64,000 nt of DNA from Siphonodentalium dalli (Eukaryota > Mollusca > Scaphopoda > Gadilida > Siphonodentaliidae), in the NCBI GenBank assembly GCA_032622095.1, contig CP136064.1:42121912-42185911 (forward strand), given 5' to 3'. The translations under genes and the position numbers were made by a program. The notes under the pieces are model-generated. The model saw nothing but the letters and a program-made list of their open reading frames with translations, was not told the DNA's origin and ran no database searches. This document shows positions 1 through 32,896 of this stretch, piece after piece; position 1 is the first letter of the stretch; each line of letters begins with the position of its first letter.

Positions 1-640
1 CATCTCCACCACCGGTTGACTATCAATGAAATTTTGGTATGGGTGTTCACTATTATGATGGCAATCAATTGAGTGGTATGGATGTTCACTATTATGATGG
101 CAATCGAGTGTTCAATCGTTTTTTCATGTTTTCCATTCTAGCGTTATTTATCTTTGTTTATATGGAAATGTTGGGGTTTTTTTCCCATCCAAGCAGATAT
201 CTCACCCATACTGTGTCGGTGCGAATTTGCCACCATGGGGGTACACCAGCACCACAGCATTTGTTTGTTAATTTTCTATTAATTTTGTTCAAAAGTAGGT
301 GTTTTTATGTGTACCAATACCAAAGTGTCAATGTCCGTATTGTGCACCCGTCTTTCGTCTGTCCGTTGAAATTTACATATGGTGCGATTTTTTTTTATTC
401 CGATTGGAACCAAATTTTGTATGGGTTTCTAAGCCCAAAATACACATTGAGTTAGAATATTTTATCAGAGTTTTTTTTTCTCTGAGTTATGGCCCTTTTT
501 CAACGTAGAATTCATGCATGCTGGGATAACTCTAAAACATTTTTTATCTGATTGGATTTTTTTTTTCCAGCCCAAAATTCAGAGTTCGAATATGGGTTTG
601 ACACAATTTTTTTTACTGTGTTATGGCCCTTTTAATTAAA
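1..640 (+). repeat. Mosaic of repeat-unit elements at the left edge
   Basis: Bases 1-190 are A-family units (TGAAATTTTGGTATGGGTGTTC, attcta-g-gttattt cores in shortened form). They are followed by TTGCCACCATGGGGGTACACCAGC, an end shared with the F family near 3390. From about 360 the units are E-like (AACCAAATTTTGTATGGG; TTATGGCCCTTTT). The apparent ORFs at 39-455 and 299-508 fall inside these repeats and are not genes. Confidence 0.6.
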
Positions 641-1071
641 TTGCTGAGACTCATTTAAACATATTCTCGGGAACCGCCATGCTTGTTATTCTGACATATG
701 GTTTGAAGGCGTCTTGGGTGGTAGGTATTCAAATGTTAAAATCTTACCGACCTGTCAAAAAGAGCCAGAGCAGGTATAACACTTTCCAAGTGACCCTCCC
801 ACCTTCTACCCCTTTTGTTTATACTACCGGTACTTAGTACATAACAGTATACTCTATAATTCAACATAAAAACTCTATGGATCCGATCATAGCTTTTGAG
901 TCTGACTATTGCCAAGGATGGGTTAAACACCTGTCTCGTTATTCCTGAAAAAAAATTTCAAACATCATTTTATTGGAAATAGTTTGAATTTACCTTTATT
1001 ATGACTGTTCAATGATATACCTGCTATGGTTCCCAGACAGCTGCTTCATAATTAACTTTTGCTCCAGAGAT

Positions 1072-2223
1072 TAGTGATGTTCCGATAATGAAAAAGCCCA
1101 TCGGAACGATTTCCGTTAACTGGAGGCACAATCGGCCGATTCCGATGTTTATATATTTTGTGCGTTTGTTCCCATAATGGACCTATATAACATGTACATT
1201 TCACTCCATTTCCCGGTATAGTTTCAAAGCCAACTACATAAAAATATATATATTATAGTATTTCTGCCGACGTCAATTGTGCGCTGCCTTTGATGCATGC
1301 CGGTAGTTGTTTTGACAAAGAGATCAAAGGTGCCGAATCAGTAACGTTGTCACCGTAAGGGGAACACTTGCACGCGGTATAAAGGTCTTGATGGAATACT
1401 TGTTAGTTGCGACAATGTATGGAATGCGATGATTATTAACTAAATTTAGAATGATGGATAATAATTGGTGTCATATTTTTCTGAGATTTCCCAAATTCCC
1501 ATTGGTCACACCTTTTGTCTTTTAATAACTGGAAAGCTTTTATAGTTCCGCCTACTCAAATTTTGTTTTGCTAGACCGCCTCCAAGTTCAACGTGGAGCT
1601 AAGCATATTTCATAGCGTACGCCGTAACTTGTAATGAGAGCAACATAACAATGGCGACTCGCGGAGCGACAAAAACACATGCAATTTGGGACTACTTTGA
1701 ACACCATATTGTCCCTTACAGACGAAAAAGCTAATTATGCTCCTCACGTTTGTAATTATTGAAGACAGTTATGATCACGACTGTACTAATTCATTTAGTA
1801 TGTGCTTCAAATTATTGACATAACATGTGACGTCACAGCATGGCACGTGCTCAACCGGAAACTACATGTGCATTGTAATGAGGTCAGTTGTTGAATCTAT
1901 TTCGTATCCACGCGATTGAACCAATAACTTCATATTACACGGGATATATCGAACAGGTGTATTGCCATGCTTATATATAATCATACCAGACTGTTTGGAC
2001 GATGCCAATAACTTCTTTTTAGGTTGTTACAACTGCGTTTTACATTAAATACTACGGTTGTATTGTGTACGTTTATTAAAGCATGCATATAGCGCTTAGA
2101 TACTAGAATGTTTTTGTTTGTTTAAAGCTTTTGACAATCGGTAAAAGTCGATGTTCAACTGCGAGGTAAGATTAATATCTGATGGACTATTATCGGCCGA
2201 TTCCGATTATCGGAACATCACTA
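1072..2223. mobile_element. hAT-superfamily DNA transposon, non-autonomous
   Basis: Perfect 18-bp terminal inverted repeats TAGTGATGTTCCGATAAT / ATTATCGGAACATCACTA, flanked by a perfect 8-bp duplication CCAGAGAT (1064-1071 and 2224-2231). Subterminal CGGCCGATTCCGAT repeats occur at both ends. The 8-bp duplication and terminal form are typical of hAT. At 1152 bp it is too short for a transposase but contains a zinc-finger remnant at 1651. Confidence 0.9.
1651..1770 (+). pseudogene. Remnant of a BED-type zinc finger from the hAT element
   Basis: ATGGCGACTCGC begins a short frame with MATRGATKTHAIWDYFEHHI, then a stop after 28 codons; shifting frame gives ANYAPHVCNY. W-x-Y-F followed by A-x-(P)-x-V-C is the pattern of the BED finger at the N-terminus of hAT transposases. 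It is broken by a frameshift and stops. Confidence 0.55.
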
Positions 2224-2363
2224 CCAGAGATTTGCATGGACATCCCCCTTAAATTATAAAAATTATTTTTTGCAATTCTTATAACAAAATCCGATGTTGA
2301 CCCAAGCAGACAATTGAAGCCTACTTTCAACTCGAATGTTAACCAAAAGCCTTTTTTTTGTAG

Positions 2364-22376
<20,013 letters not shown>

Positions 22377-22986
22377 TCAAAAGGGGATAGTTCGACCGAC
22401 ACAAGTTCAGATAATTTTTAGCCACTGCAAAGGATATTCTCTTACCAAGTGTCTACAGGATTCATAAATTATCTGTTACACAACTTGTCGGAATAGGAGT
22501 GTTTCCCCCAATATATTATAAATTTGTAAAGTGCTTGTTTCACAGTGACTTCGTGGATAATATTCGAGGCCGATTTCTTCGGTTTCTGAACCGATATTTG
22601 TCGGTTTAGCTAATTTATATATCATATTCACTCTTGCGTTCATCAGCTAATTGAGGTGATCAAATAAGGTCATCACTTATTTTAAGTGCCGCTGAACTAT
22701 ATCCTGTTCAATCAGGAATTAGGTTTTTGAAATTGGAAATGGCACCCAGTCGGGGCTGTAAGAGTGCTGCTATTGTTCTTTGTGATGGCAATAGAAAATT
22801 TATTAAATTTAAATTTGAAATTTGTGTGTCCATTTCTCGTGGTTTTTGTTTTTTGTTTCAACCAGTCCTCAAAATATGGTGCCAGACAATGTTAACTGGG
22901 AATCCCATTAATAGAGAAATGGGACCTGAATATAAATTCTAGAACTGTAAATCTAATCAGATTATCGTCAAATTGTTAAAGAGACT
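22377..22986 (+). other. eIF4A 3'UTR or downstream flank
   Basis: A+T-rich non-coding sequence without a recognised repeat, continuing from the eIF4A stop codon. At least the first part should be 3'UTR. The only poly(A)-like hexamers are weak (ATTAAA near 22800). Confidence 0.5.
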
Positions 22987-23361
22987 CAAGCCTTGAAATA
23001 GTGTGTCTGTCATTCCCTTGACGGTGAATTAGTGATGCTAGCATCACTAGGTCTCATCTTCTATCTATAGTCTCAAATTAACATTGTTTTTAGTTACTTT
23101 TCCCCTTCTGTTCAGTTTCTATATCCCTTAATTTGCAGAAGATAAAATGCATAATCAAGGTGACTAATGAGTGAACATCACCAACTTAAACTCGGGAACA
23201 TCAATCTGATCCTAGGTCTCCCATAGCGGTGGAGGTCTTGGCAGAATGAGGTCCCCCCTAGAGGGTGAACTTTGTGACGCTAGCGCACCGTCCGGGATAG
23301 CGGCACTAAATTCACCCTCTGTGTATTTCATTCTGCAAATGACACACTATTTCAAGGCTTG
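22987..23361. mobile_element. Double-hairpin fold-back element (CAAGCCTTG ends)
   Basis: Starts CAAGCCTTGAAATAGTGTGT and ends with its inverse. Inside are two GTGATGCTAGCATCAC-type hairpins joined by a spacer (TTAGTTACTTTTCCCCTTCT and neighbours). The left hairpin is shortened. It sits about 600 bp past the eIF4A stop codon. Confidence 0.8.
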
Positions 23362-23750
23362 AAGTAATTACTAAAATGCACTGAATTGATATTCTTACAA
23401 TTTAATTGCGTGGAAAATTGTAGTATTTCATTCCATAGAAATCATCCTTACGTGGCTCATTTGAACCTCCAAAATATGTCTACGAAATTGGAAGGAAATA
23501 ACATTTATCAAACTTTATACATTAAAATAACTTTCCTTTGTCATAGCAATAATTCAGCTGTTTTTGATTTATCGCAAAGGTGAATAAAGACAAATGCTCT
23601 TTATGCGTACAAAATCGCAAATATGTTAACAAGAAATGCTCTTAATGTTTCCATGCTGAAGAAACGTCCGGTCCAGATTCAAAAATAAATTCTATGAATT
23701 GATTAAGTTTTTCTTTCTTTGGTATATAATGTCTGCATGAGAGCATTAAA

Positions 23751-23923
23751 TACATGTTATCGCTGCAGTGAATTGATCTGGGCGAAGTATCACATCGAGT
23801 TAAAGAGGTCAGATCACTGCATCAAACGAGCTGCCGCAGGTGTCGAGTTTGATCCAGTCATCTGACCTCTTCAACAAGACGTGATGCAAAGCCCAGATCA
23901 AATCATTACAGCGATAACAGGTT
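23751..23923. mobile_element. Small palindromic MITE
   Basis: Imperfect palindrome of about 173 bp. The arms are TGTTATCGCTGCAGTGA, then ATTGATCTGGGC..., AAGAGGTCAGATCACTG, and their inverse (TCTGACCTCTTCAA; AGCCCAGATCAAATCATTAC; AGCGATAACAGG). No other copy is in the window. Confidence 0.75.
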
Positions 23924-24445
23924 TATTATGACATGCTTTTTATTTAAAAATCATAATTATGAAATGAAACCACATGCAGGCCATTAGTAACAAGAATAAA
24001 AAAGGAACTACTTTTGTATAATTAATAAATCATCAGGCTTTTTACGGACATGCGCAGTATGCTAGATAGAGAAGGGTGGTATGACTTTGGATCAAACTGA
24101 AGCTGATCGATAGTCGGGAAGTGATCGCTTTACTATAGTGATATTGGGGGAGAAAAAATTTATAGTCTTACAATAAAACTATTTATCGACCTCTTTTGGT
24201 CCCCTGAACTGGACCGGGGTTAACAAAAGTGAGTATAATTTCCATCGAGACTTGTACCTGTTTCCAAAATGGACAAAGATTTTCACAATTGAGTTATTTC
24301 ACCTTATTCTTTGAGAATCAATTGCTTGGACTTGCTATATTTCTGTCCACATGAATTAATGTGCAAATTGATATCAACAATGTTCGTCCCTGGTTTCTGG
24401 ATGTATATTTTAAATAATAGTTAATGTCACTCTTGAAGTTGATTA

Positions 24446-24660
24446 GGGCTGCAATGATACACCCTTGCTATGATACAATATGTGTTGCGGTATTCGTTAA
24501 TACGATGTGCGTATTGCGACTCTCTTGTATAAACTTAGTGAATTTTTAACCTGCATTTACAAATAATGGCTTGGTTGAATAATTTCTAATAATTTAATAT
24601 TCCATGTCTAAGGTTGTATAGCCACGTTAAAACAATTGATTTTATATCGATTGTTTAATG
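24446..24660. mobile_element. Possible hAT MITE end
   Basis: TAGGGCTGCAATGATACACC followed by ATACAATATG and GTATTCGTTAATACGATGTG motifs, similar to 5186. The partner end was not found. Confidence 0.35.
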
Positions 24661-25077
24661 TATTGTTTACATGTATTTCTGACCTTCGCGGCAAATCAAA
24701 ATTCTCTGGGGGAAAAAAGCTTTCTTTAAATTTCTTTTTAATCTCATTGCTTTGACATTTAACCGACCTCTGATATATGCATGTTTGATATCAAGCTTGG
24801 GGGGATGTCTGCACTATATATTCATATTTGCAAAGCTTCCGTTTGACCGAATCCGAAGACATGCAAGAAAGCTAACTCCCGCCCATGATTCTTGATGTGA
24901 AGTCTGTTATAGAAGAGTAACAGGATGGGACTCGATCCAAAACCAGCATCAACCCAAGATATCCCAAGCTGATGTGGTCTGAGAAGACTTGGTCTTAGGT
25001 TATGTGTCGTGGTCAACACGAGCTCAATGGCGATTTCCAGTTAATCCCATTGTGTGCAGTCAATTTTACTCAACATC

Positions 25078-25154
25078 GGTTAGAGCATGCAAAGAGTTCA
25101 TTACCAGATTCAGAATAATCAGATTCTCGTAATGAACTATTCTTATGCTCTAAC
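25078..25154. mobile_element. 77-bp fold-back repeat
   Basis: GGTTAGAGCATGCAAAGAGT continuing TCATTACCAGATT is inverted as GATTCTCGTAATGAAC, then TATGCTCTAACC. A short, almost perfect hairpin. Confidence 0.7.
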
Positions 25155-25172
25155 CCTTATTGGACACCATTT

Positions 25173-25540
25173 TTAGCTCAACTTTACTTTGTTTAGTTTG
25201 AGCTATTGCCATGGCTCGGTATCCCATCATCCGTGTGTGTTTGTGCGTGTCAACAATTTCCTTTAGCACGGGCTACCAGTCGGTCCTTTGGTCGGATCAT
25301 TATGAAATTTGTCATAGCTGTTGACATTGACCTGTAGATTGGAACGAGTCATTTTTGTGGTCATTCTGGATAAAAAACAGGACTACTTGGATTTCAAAAT
25401 TCAATCCATTAGCATCCATGTATGGCGATGGTGATGATAAGTGTGACGATAATGATGCTGATGATGTGTGTGTGATCAACGATGGCGATGGTGTTAAATG
25501 GTAGTGATGATCGATGACGTGGGCTACAGGTTGTACTGTT
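25173..25540 (+). mobile_element. Repeat-unit element, family B, short copy
   Basis: Opening hairpin TTTTAGCTCAACTTTACTTT / AGTTTGAGCTA, one full unit and part of another, then a GATGGTGATGATAAGTGTGA microsatellite-like tract (25425-25520) inside the element. Confidence 0.7.
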
Positions 25541-26853
25541 CTTTTTTTTAGTAATTCACATAACCTACATTTAAAAGCATTTTATTATAGGCCTATATAA
25601 CTTAAAGTGATGTGAAACATCTGGGATTTTCCAAAAGGAATAACAAATAATCATGCCAAAATAAGTTATTTCATAAATTTGTAAGAATACAGTGACTAGA
25701 ATTATTGGCACAATAATTGCTGAAATGTTTATGCCCAATTATTCGTCCCGAATAAAGTAGTGAATAGTTATATCTGCATAGTTCAACCATAACAATGGTT
25801 GTGTTCTCTTGAATGGTATTTTGGGACAATCAAATTATCACTGCAGCACTTTGTTAGAATTTCGATAATCTTAGTTCATCGCTACATTCGTTTAATGCCT
25901 GGGGATAGTGTTTGGATAATATGGTAACTAATTTGTTTTATTCACTGAAATAAGTCCACATTATGTCTTTAAGTTATCATACTTTTGACTTAAGTCAGAA
26001 CAAGTCGGAAAATTCCATCAGAAATAGTCGGATCAGACCCAAATTCAAACTTGACCGGTCTTTCAGCTCTTTCTCATATATATATGTGAACCATATGTAT
26101 ACAGGCTGAAGCATGTACCAAATTTCATAAAAGTCTGTCAAATATTACTCGAGTTATAATCCGAATTATAAATGTTTCTGATGGGCGGACACTGCACATT
26201 TCAATAGTCCCCAAAATGGTGTCAGAAAAAAACTTCATGTAAATTCTTCAAATAAAATAAACCATAACGTAAACAATAAAGAGGTATACACTACTTGACC
26301 ATTTTCGCCCCCTGACAAAATGGTCCTTATAATTTATCATGATGTTAGTCAACTTAGTGGGTCCTGCTGAATTGCTATGATGCTGACCAGCAGAGCAAAC
26401 TGATGCTCAGTATTTGAAAACATACTCGGATTCATACTGTTTTTATATGTGGGTATATAGTTTACTCCAGACTGACTGATGCTATAATTATTGTTACTAG
26501 TGCTGTTACGTTTTTTAAAGTTGTAATTTTCACGCTGTCTTTGTCTAATCTGAACGAATCGAGGAAACGCCGTTGCATGTACATGTACAGTATGTAAAAA
26601 AAATAAACATTAAATCATGCGATAATGCATGGATAGGTTTTATATAACCCTACTAGCAGGGTTACCTGAACGAGCAGGGTTACCCAGGTTAGAGTGATGT
26701 GAAACCCTCTGCGGTTGACATTTCGTGGGAATAGAGAATAATCTTTCTAAAGTGTTGCACATATTCGCATAAATTGTATATCCAAATGATCGCAGAACGT
26801 CATTGTTAAACATGGATTATAAATAATTGCTCACCTTGTCGGAGTGATTGTCA

Positions 26854-27450
26854 TTAGCTCAACTTTACTTTGTAAAGTTTGAGCTATTGCCATGACTTTG
26901 TCGTCCGTGTGCCTAAGGCGTCAACAATAGAGGCTACAGGTCGTACCTTTGATCGGATCATTATGAAATTTGTCATAGCTGTTGACATCAACATTTGTAC
27001 CGGAATGATTCATTTTGGGGTCATTCGGAAAAAAACATGGCCGCCAGCGGCCATCTTAGATTTCAAAATTCAATCCATTAGCACGGGCTACAGGCCGTAC
27101 TGTTCGTCTGATCCTCATGAAATTTGTCATGGATGTTAATATTGACATGTAGATGGGAACGAGTAATTTTGGTGTCATTCGGCCAAAAAACATGGCCACC
27201 AGCAGCCATCTTGAATTTTACTCTTTGCATGACTAAATCCTTTAGCACGGGCTACAGGTCGTACCTTTAGTCTGATCATCATAAAATTTCGGGCAAAAAA
27301 CATGGCTGCCAGCAGCCATCTTGGATTTTACTTTTCACTTCATGTCTATAAACTAGTATTCAACTTTCCACATTCCTAATCGCTCCATTGACTGTAATAT
27401 ATTAAATTATTCCCTTTCCAAGTTGAGCGACAGTGTCATTGACATTTTCA
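26854..27450 (+). mobile_element. Repeat-unit element, family B, with both ends
   Basis: Opening hairpin ATTAGCTCAACTTTACTTTG / AAAGTTTGAGCTA, about three units, then the closing motif CCAAGTTGAGCGACAGTGTC. The closing AAGTTGAGC is the inverse of the opening AGCTCAACTT. ORF 26879-27139 is repeat. Confidence 0.8.
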
Positions 27451-27597
27451 TTTATCTGATCGGAACCAAATTTGATATGTGAGTTTCTCAGATCAACATA
27501 CAGATTGAGTTCGAATATGGGTTTGATCGGATTTTTTTAAATGGAGTTATGGTCCTTTGACATATAATTCACACATACTTTGATAAATCAACCATTT

Positions 27598-28400
27598 TTA
27601 GCTCAACTTACTTTGTAAAGTTTGAGCTATTGCCATGGCTTGGTATCCGTCGTGCGTGTGTGCGTGATTCGTCAACAAATTCATTTAGCACGGGCTACAG
27701 TTCGTACCTTTGGTCCGATTATTATGAAATTTGTCATGGATGTTGACATTGACATGTAGATGGGAACGAGTCATTTTGGGGTCATTCGGAGAAAAAAACA
27801 TGGCCGCCAGTGGCCATCTTGGATTTAAAAATTCAATCCATTAGCACGGGCTACAGGCCGTACTGTTCATCTTATTGTCATGAAATTTGTCATGAATGTT
27901 AACAATGACATGTAGATGGGAAAGAGTCATTTTGGGGTCATTCGGCCAAAAAACATGGCCACCGGCAGCCATCTTAGATTTTACTCTTTGCATGACTAAA
28001 TCCTTTGACACGGGCTACAGGTCGTACCTTTGGTCGGATCATCATAAAATTTTGTCATGGATGTTAACAATGACATGTAGATGGGAACGAGTCATTTTTG
28101 GGTCATTCGGCCAAAAAATATGACCGCCAGCAGCCATCTTGGATTTTACTCTTTGTATGACTAAATCCTTTAGCACGGACTACAGGTCGTACCTTGAGTC
28201 TGATCATCATGAAATTTTTCATGGCTGTTGAAATTGGAATGTAGATGGGAACGAGTCATTTTGGGGTCATTCGGACGAAAAACATGGCCACCAGTGGCCA
28301 TCTTTGATTTCAAAATTCAATCCATTAGCACGGGCTACAGGTCGTACTGTTCGTCTGATTATCATGAAATTTGTCATGGATGTTAATATTGACATCAGTC
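27598..28400 (+). mobile_element. Repeat-unit element, family B, five units
   Basis: Opening hairpin at 27598 and five units alternating two subtypes. The array breaks off at about 28400 in unrelated sequence, so the 3' end is lost. Confidence 0.8.
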
Positions 28401-29311
28401 TGAGTAAACTCATACCTAAATATTCATTACAACATTGAATATTAGGTCTGACGGATAACATCGCTATCTCATTTCCAAGTCCTCGGGATTCCGTAATCTG
28501 ATTGATTGCGTAAATTATTTTCCGTCCAATGAAACCGTATGGGTTGATAAACAAGTGTTAATGGGCGGAGACTCCCATAATGTCACCTCTAAATATCATT
28601 CTGAACTCCTCGACCTGTGACCTCTGCGGCTGAACTCCTCGACCTGTGACCGCGACGAGGTTTGCCGAATGCTCTAAATATAGTAACACAGCGGAATTTC
28701 GAGGCTTGCAAATTCAACAGAGACAGAAAAAATTGCTTCGAAATTATATATTCGGTACGATTCCGATTAATTTGAAGGATGTGCTGGACCTGATAGATAG
28801 GCCTGCGTATGGTACCAACTTGGCCTCCCATAAATATAAATAGAACTTTACTCATGTCCGTGTATTTGATTTACTTTATTGTAACATGGTTTGCAAATCG
28901 ACAAATTATTTGCCGTAAAAAAAAAAGTCATCTGAAAGTCAAACACCGAGGAAATGACTTAATTTTATGCTTTTAAATAGTTCTAAAGCATCATTTTTGA
29001 TGACGACCTAATTTTTTGCTCTCGGATGCAGCTTTCCCGTTGATGCAGCGAGTTCATCTCCCGAAAAAAGAATAGTCGCACACACGACAAATATTATCTT
29101 CTGTAAGTTTTAATGTCGCGACACAGGCCTTCTGTGGGTTGATGAGTCGGCGAAGCACAACAAATAACACGTGGGGACACCTGTCAATCATCGATGTATT
29201 TTTAAAAATCAGTGACGTCATTTTGGGGAAGCTCTTCGCTGAATAGAAATGGTTTTGGCTACATTAGCTCCAGACTCTATATTTCAAATATAGAGTCGAC
29301 GTTCACCCAGA
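28401..29311. other. Unassigned intergenic sequence
   Basis: No repeat family or gene recognised. A short direct repeat CTGAACTCCTCGACCTGTGA occurs twice (about 28601 and 28633). A frame at 28646-28843 has no recognisable domain and no splice context. Confidence 0.4.
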
Positions 29312-30262
29312 CTGTATTGACATGTAGATGAGAACGATTACTTTTGGGGTCATTCAGCCAAAAAACTTGGCCGCAGCAGCCATCTTGGATTTTACTCTTT
29401 GTTTGACTAAATCCTTTAGCACGGGCTACAGGTCGTACCTTTAGTCAGATCATCATGAAATTTGTCATGGATGTTAACAATGACATCTAAATGAGAACGA
29501 GTCATTTTGGGGCCATTCGGCCAAAAAACGTGGCCGTCGGCAGCCATCTTGGATTTTACTCTTTGTATGACTAAATCCTTTAGCATGGGCTACAGGTCGT
29601 ACCTTTAGTCTGATCATCATAAAATTTGTCATGGCTGTTGAAATTGGAATGTAGATGGGAACGAGTCATTTTGGGGTCATTTGGAAAAAACATGGCCGCC
29701 AGTGGCCATCTTGGATTTCAAAATTCAATCCATTAGCACGGGCTACAGGTTGTACTGTTCATCTGATCATCATGATATTTGTCATTGATGTTAATATTGA
29801 CATGTAGATGGGAACAAGTAATTTTGGGGTCATTCGGCCAAAAAACATGGCCGCCAGCAGCCATCTTGGATTTTACTCTTTGCATGACTAAATCCTTTGG
29901 CATGGGCTACAGGTCGTACCTTTGGTCGGATCATTATGAAATTTGTCTTGACTTTTGACATTGACATGTAGATGAGAACGAGTCATTTTGGGGTTAACCG
30001 GCATTAAAACATGGCTCCCAGTGGCCATCTTGGATTCAACTCTTTGCATGACTAAAGCTATCAAATGTTTTTGAATTGTTGGAAAACATAGCCGCCAGCA
30101 ACCATCTTAGATTTTACTTTTATATACATGTATATATATATCTCTTCATGTTGATAAACTAGTATTAGACATTCAACTTTCCACATTCCTAATCACTCCA
30201 TCGACAGTAACACATTAAATTATTCCCTTTCCAAGTTGAGCTACAGTGTCATTGACACTTTC
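29312..30262 (+). mobile_element. Repeat-unit element, family B, 5' truncated
   Basis: About five units without the opening hairpin, ending in TTCCAAGTTGAGCTACAGTG then TCATTGACACTTTCATTA, the full 3' terminus of this family. It abuts an E-family element directly. Confidence 0.8.
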
Positions 30263-30263
30263 A

Positions 30264-30960
30264 TTATGTGTACCCATACCATAGTATGGTAAACATAGTG
30301 TCGTTGTCCGGATTGACCACTCGTCGTGGGTCTGTCCGTCTGTAGACACTTTACGTGTAATGCGATAACTCAAAACATTTTCTACCTGATCAAAACCAAA
30401 TTTTGTATATGTGGTTTTTAGCCCAAAATACAGATCGAGTTCGAATATGGGCTTGATCCGACTTTTTTTTACAGAGTTATGGCCCTTTTTCGACTTAGAA
30501 TTCACGCATTCTGCCATAACTCAAACATTTTTTATCTGATCGGAACCAAATTTGATATGTGAGTTTCTCGGCCCAAAATACAGATCGAGTTCGAATATGG
30601 GTTTGATCCGAGGTTTTTTTTACGGAGTTATGGCCCTTTTTCGACTTAGAATTCATGAATTCTGCCATAACTCAAAACATTTTTTATCTGATTGGAACCA
30701 AATTTGGTATATGAGTTTCTCAGACCAACATACAGATTGAGTTCGAATATGGGTTTGATCGGATTTTATAAAATGGAGTTATGGTCCTTTGACATATAAT
30801 TCACACATACTTTGATAAATCAACCATTTTTCATCTGATATGAACCAAATTTGGTATGCGAGTTTCTCAACTCAAAATACAGAACGAGTTCGAATATGGG
30901 TTAGATCCAATTTGTTATACCAGAGATATGGCCCTTTTTCAACTAAGAATTATCCAATTA
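30264..30960 (+). mobile_element. Repeat-unit element, family E
   Basis: Opens with the hairpin GTACCCATACCATAGTATGG and a GTCCGTCTG tract. Four units of about 160 bp follow (ATCGGAACCAAATTTGATAT; ACAGATCGAGTTCGAATATG; GAGTTATGGCCCTTTTTCGA). ORFs here are repeat. A remnant of the same opening is at 57366-57420. Confidence 0.8.
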
Positions 30961-31993
30961 TAACCCAAGTAACTTACAATTAATAAATACCTGCTTCTCT
31001 GTGAGACAGTGTGAGAGAGATTAAAAGACAATATGGTTTATTGAGAGTTATATATAGCCCTCATATGTTAGCTCTGTATAAGAGACACAGATTAGTGAAT
31101 TATTGGATAAATTGATTTAGCTATCTTTTTAACCACAACTTAGCCATGTGAATTTATTTAACTAGACCAATGGAGCTCTCTAAGTCCTTGGATGATGGGA
31201 CTACATTGGATCAAACAGGGCAGAGATGGGTGATTTAACCCCTTTTACCCATTCCATGTCTTTTAACATTTTCCATTAAATAAATAATTATATTATTTTG
31301 ATATCTCGCATGGCAATTTGCAACAACATGAATAGAACTGCTTACACTATGATAGTGGTGACAGTTACACAAACTGTTATAATCACTACAACTGGTATTA
31401 TTAACTACAGATGGGCAACTCATTGAACTACCATAATAAATTTGAATGTCTCATTTTGAGACTTGATTGAGCAAAAATTAAGGTGAGAATTAGTTATTGT
31501 GAGACCTGCATTTATTAAACTATTTTTCGTTCGCGGCATTTTCATTTTTGATAACCTCCAGGCGAACTGAATGGTAGTTTGCGTCAAATTTGCAGGCCTG
31601 TATCAGTTACATGTGCCCGACACAGAGCGAGATTTGATTTTAAGTTGTTTGTGCTTGGCTATACGTCTTTTCTAAAAATGAAAGAAATCCTCTGTATCGG
31701 AAGATGTACCCATGTCAGATGCCAGTATTGGAGAATTCTGAACAGTTTTCACGGAGCTACTTACTGTATTTTCTTTTATCTCGGAAGAAACTATATTTGA
31801 CTGCACACTGTGACCACTATTTTTGAACAGGCCTTCTATACATTTCGATCTCTCTTGACAAATTGTATTTTTTGTGTGGAAAATATCTTGAATGGGAAAG
31901 ACTCAATTTTTTTATAATACATGAGCCATTCTAACATGCCATCCTCTGATGGATGAAGGTACCTTATTTTGCAAGAATATATGTATCACTTAA

Positions 31994-32475
31994 AGGTACT
32001 CAATCCGATAAAACTCCTCTCAATTACTATTTCAATGGCTTCAGGGGTCAAAAATATTTGATTCGAGTCGAGGAAGTCACCCATCAAAGCTCAGATTTGT
32101 TAGATATCGATTTTAGAAATCTAATATTTTTCATTATCGGGAATTCTTTCTGGCCCAGAAGACAGTCAAAATTTCGTTATTATTATTACCACTTGATTAT
32201 AGAGTTATCCATCCTTGTCTGTTTGAATAGAGTTTTGGCGTAAAATCTTGAGCAGGTTACCAAATTGACGGCAGTTATTAGTACTCATCTCGAGCAATTA
32301 ACAAATTTCAAAAATCAATATCTAATAACTCTGAGCTTTGTTTGATGGGTTCCTCGACTCGAATCAAATATTTTTTACCCCCAAAGCCAAAGAAATAGTA
32401 ATATAGGACCCTCTGATCGGATTGTTGTTGTTGGAATCTGTTGAGATGGGGACCCTCTTTACGGATTGAGTACCT
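31994..32475. mobile_element. TTAA-flanked inverted-repeat element, copy 1
   Basis: Ends AGGTACTCAATCCG / CGGATTGAGTACCT, flanked by TTAA on both sides (31990-31993, 32476-32479). The arms are long inverted copies (AATATTTGATTCGAGTCGAG and inverse). A TTAA target is the piggyBac signature, but no transposase is present. The ORF at 31953-32243 is arm sequence. Confidence 0.8.
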
Positions 32476-32559
32476 TTAAATAGATTGATAAACATTTAAT
32501 GCTTTCTTTATGTATCTGTTTTTGTCAGATCACTACTATATGAATCGGCTCCTTAGAAC

Positions 32560-32880
32560 GAATTCTGGTGATAGATGACTATATATAACTTTGGTGGATA
32601 TCGGTGACTAAAACATTCTTATCAATGTTAAGAGCCCATCCTCTCTCCACCCCTGACTCGATCTGCACCAAATGTGGTGCCTTTAACCCACGTTATTTTA
32701 TTCTGCACCAAGTGTGGTGCCTTTAACCCACGTTATTTGATTCCTTGTATCATTGGATAAGAACGTGTATGAATTTGGTGGAAATTAGTGCTGAACATAA
32801 TTATTTGTATCAGCTTTGGTGCCCTTCCCTCCCCATTTATGAATCGAACGGCGCCACTGTTGACATATTTGTACTTCCGA
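32560..32880 (+). repeat. Repeat-unit element, family G, fragment
   Basis: Units with AAGAACGTGTATGAATTTGG, TGGAAATTAGTGCTGAACAT and GAATCGAACGGCGCCAC, the same as the larger array at 36520-37700. Contains two adjacent copies of a TGCACCAAATGTGGTGCCTT-type segment. Confidence 0.6.
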
Positions 32881-32896
32881 TGCAATGAAGATAATC

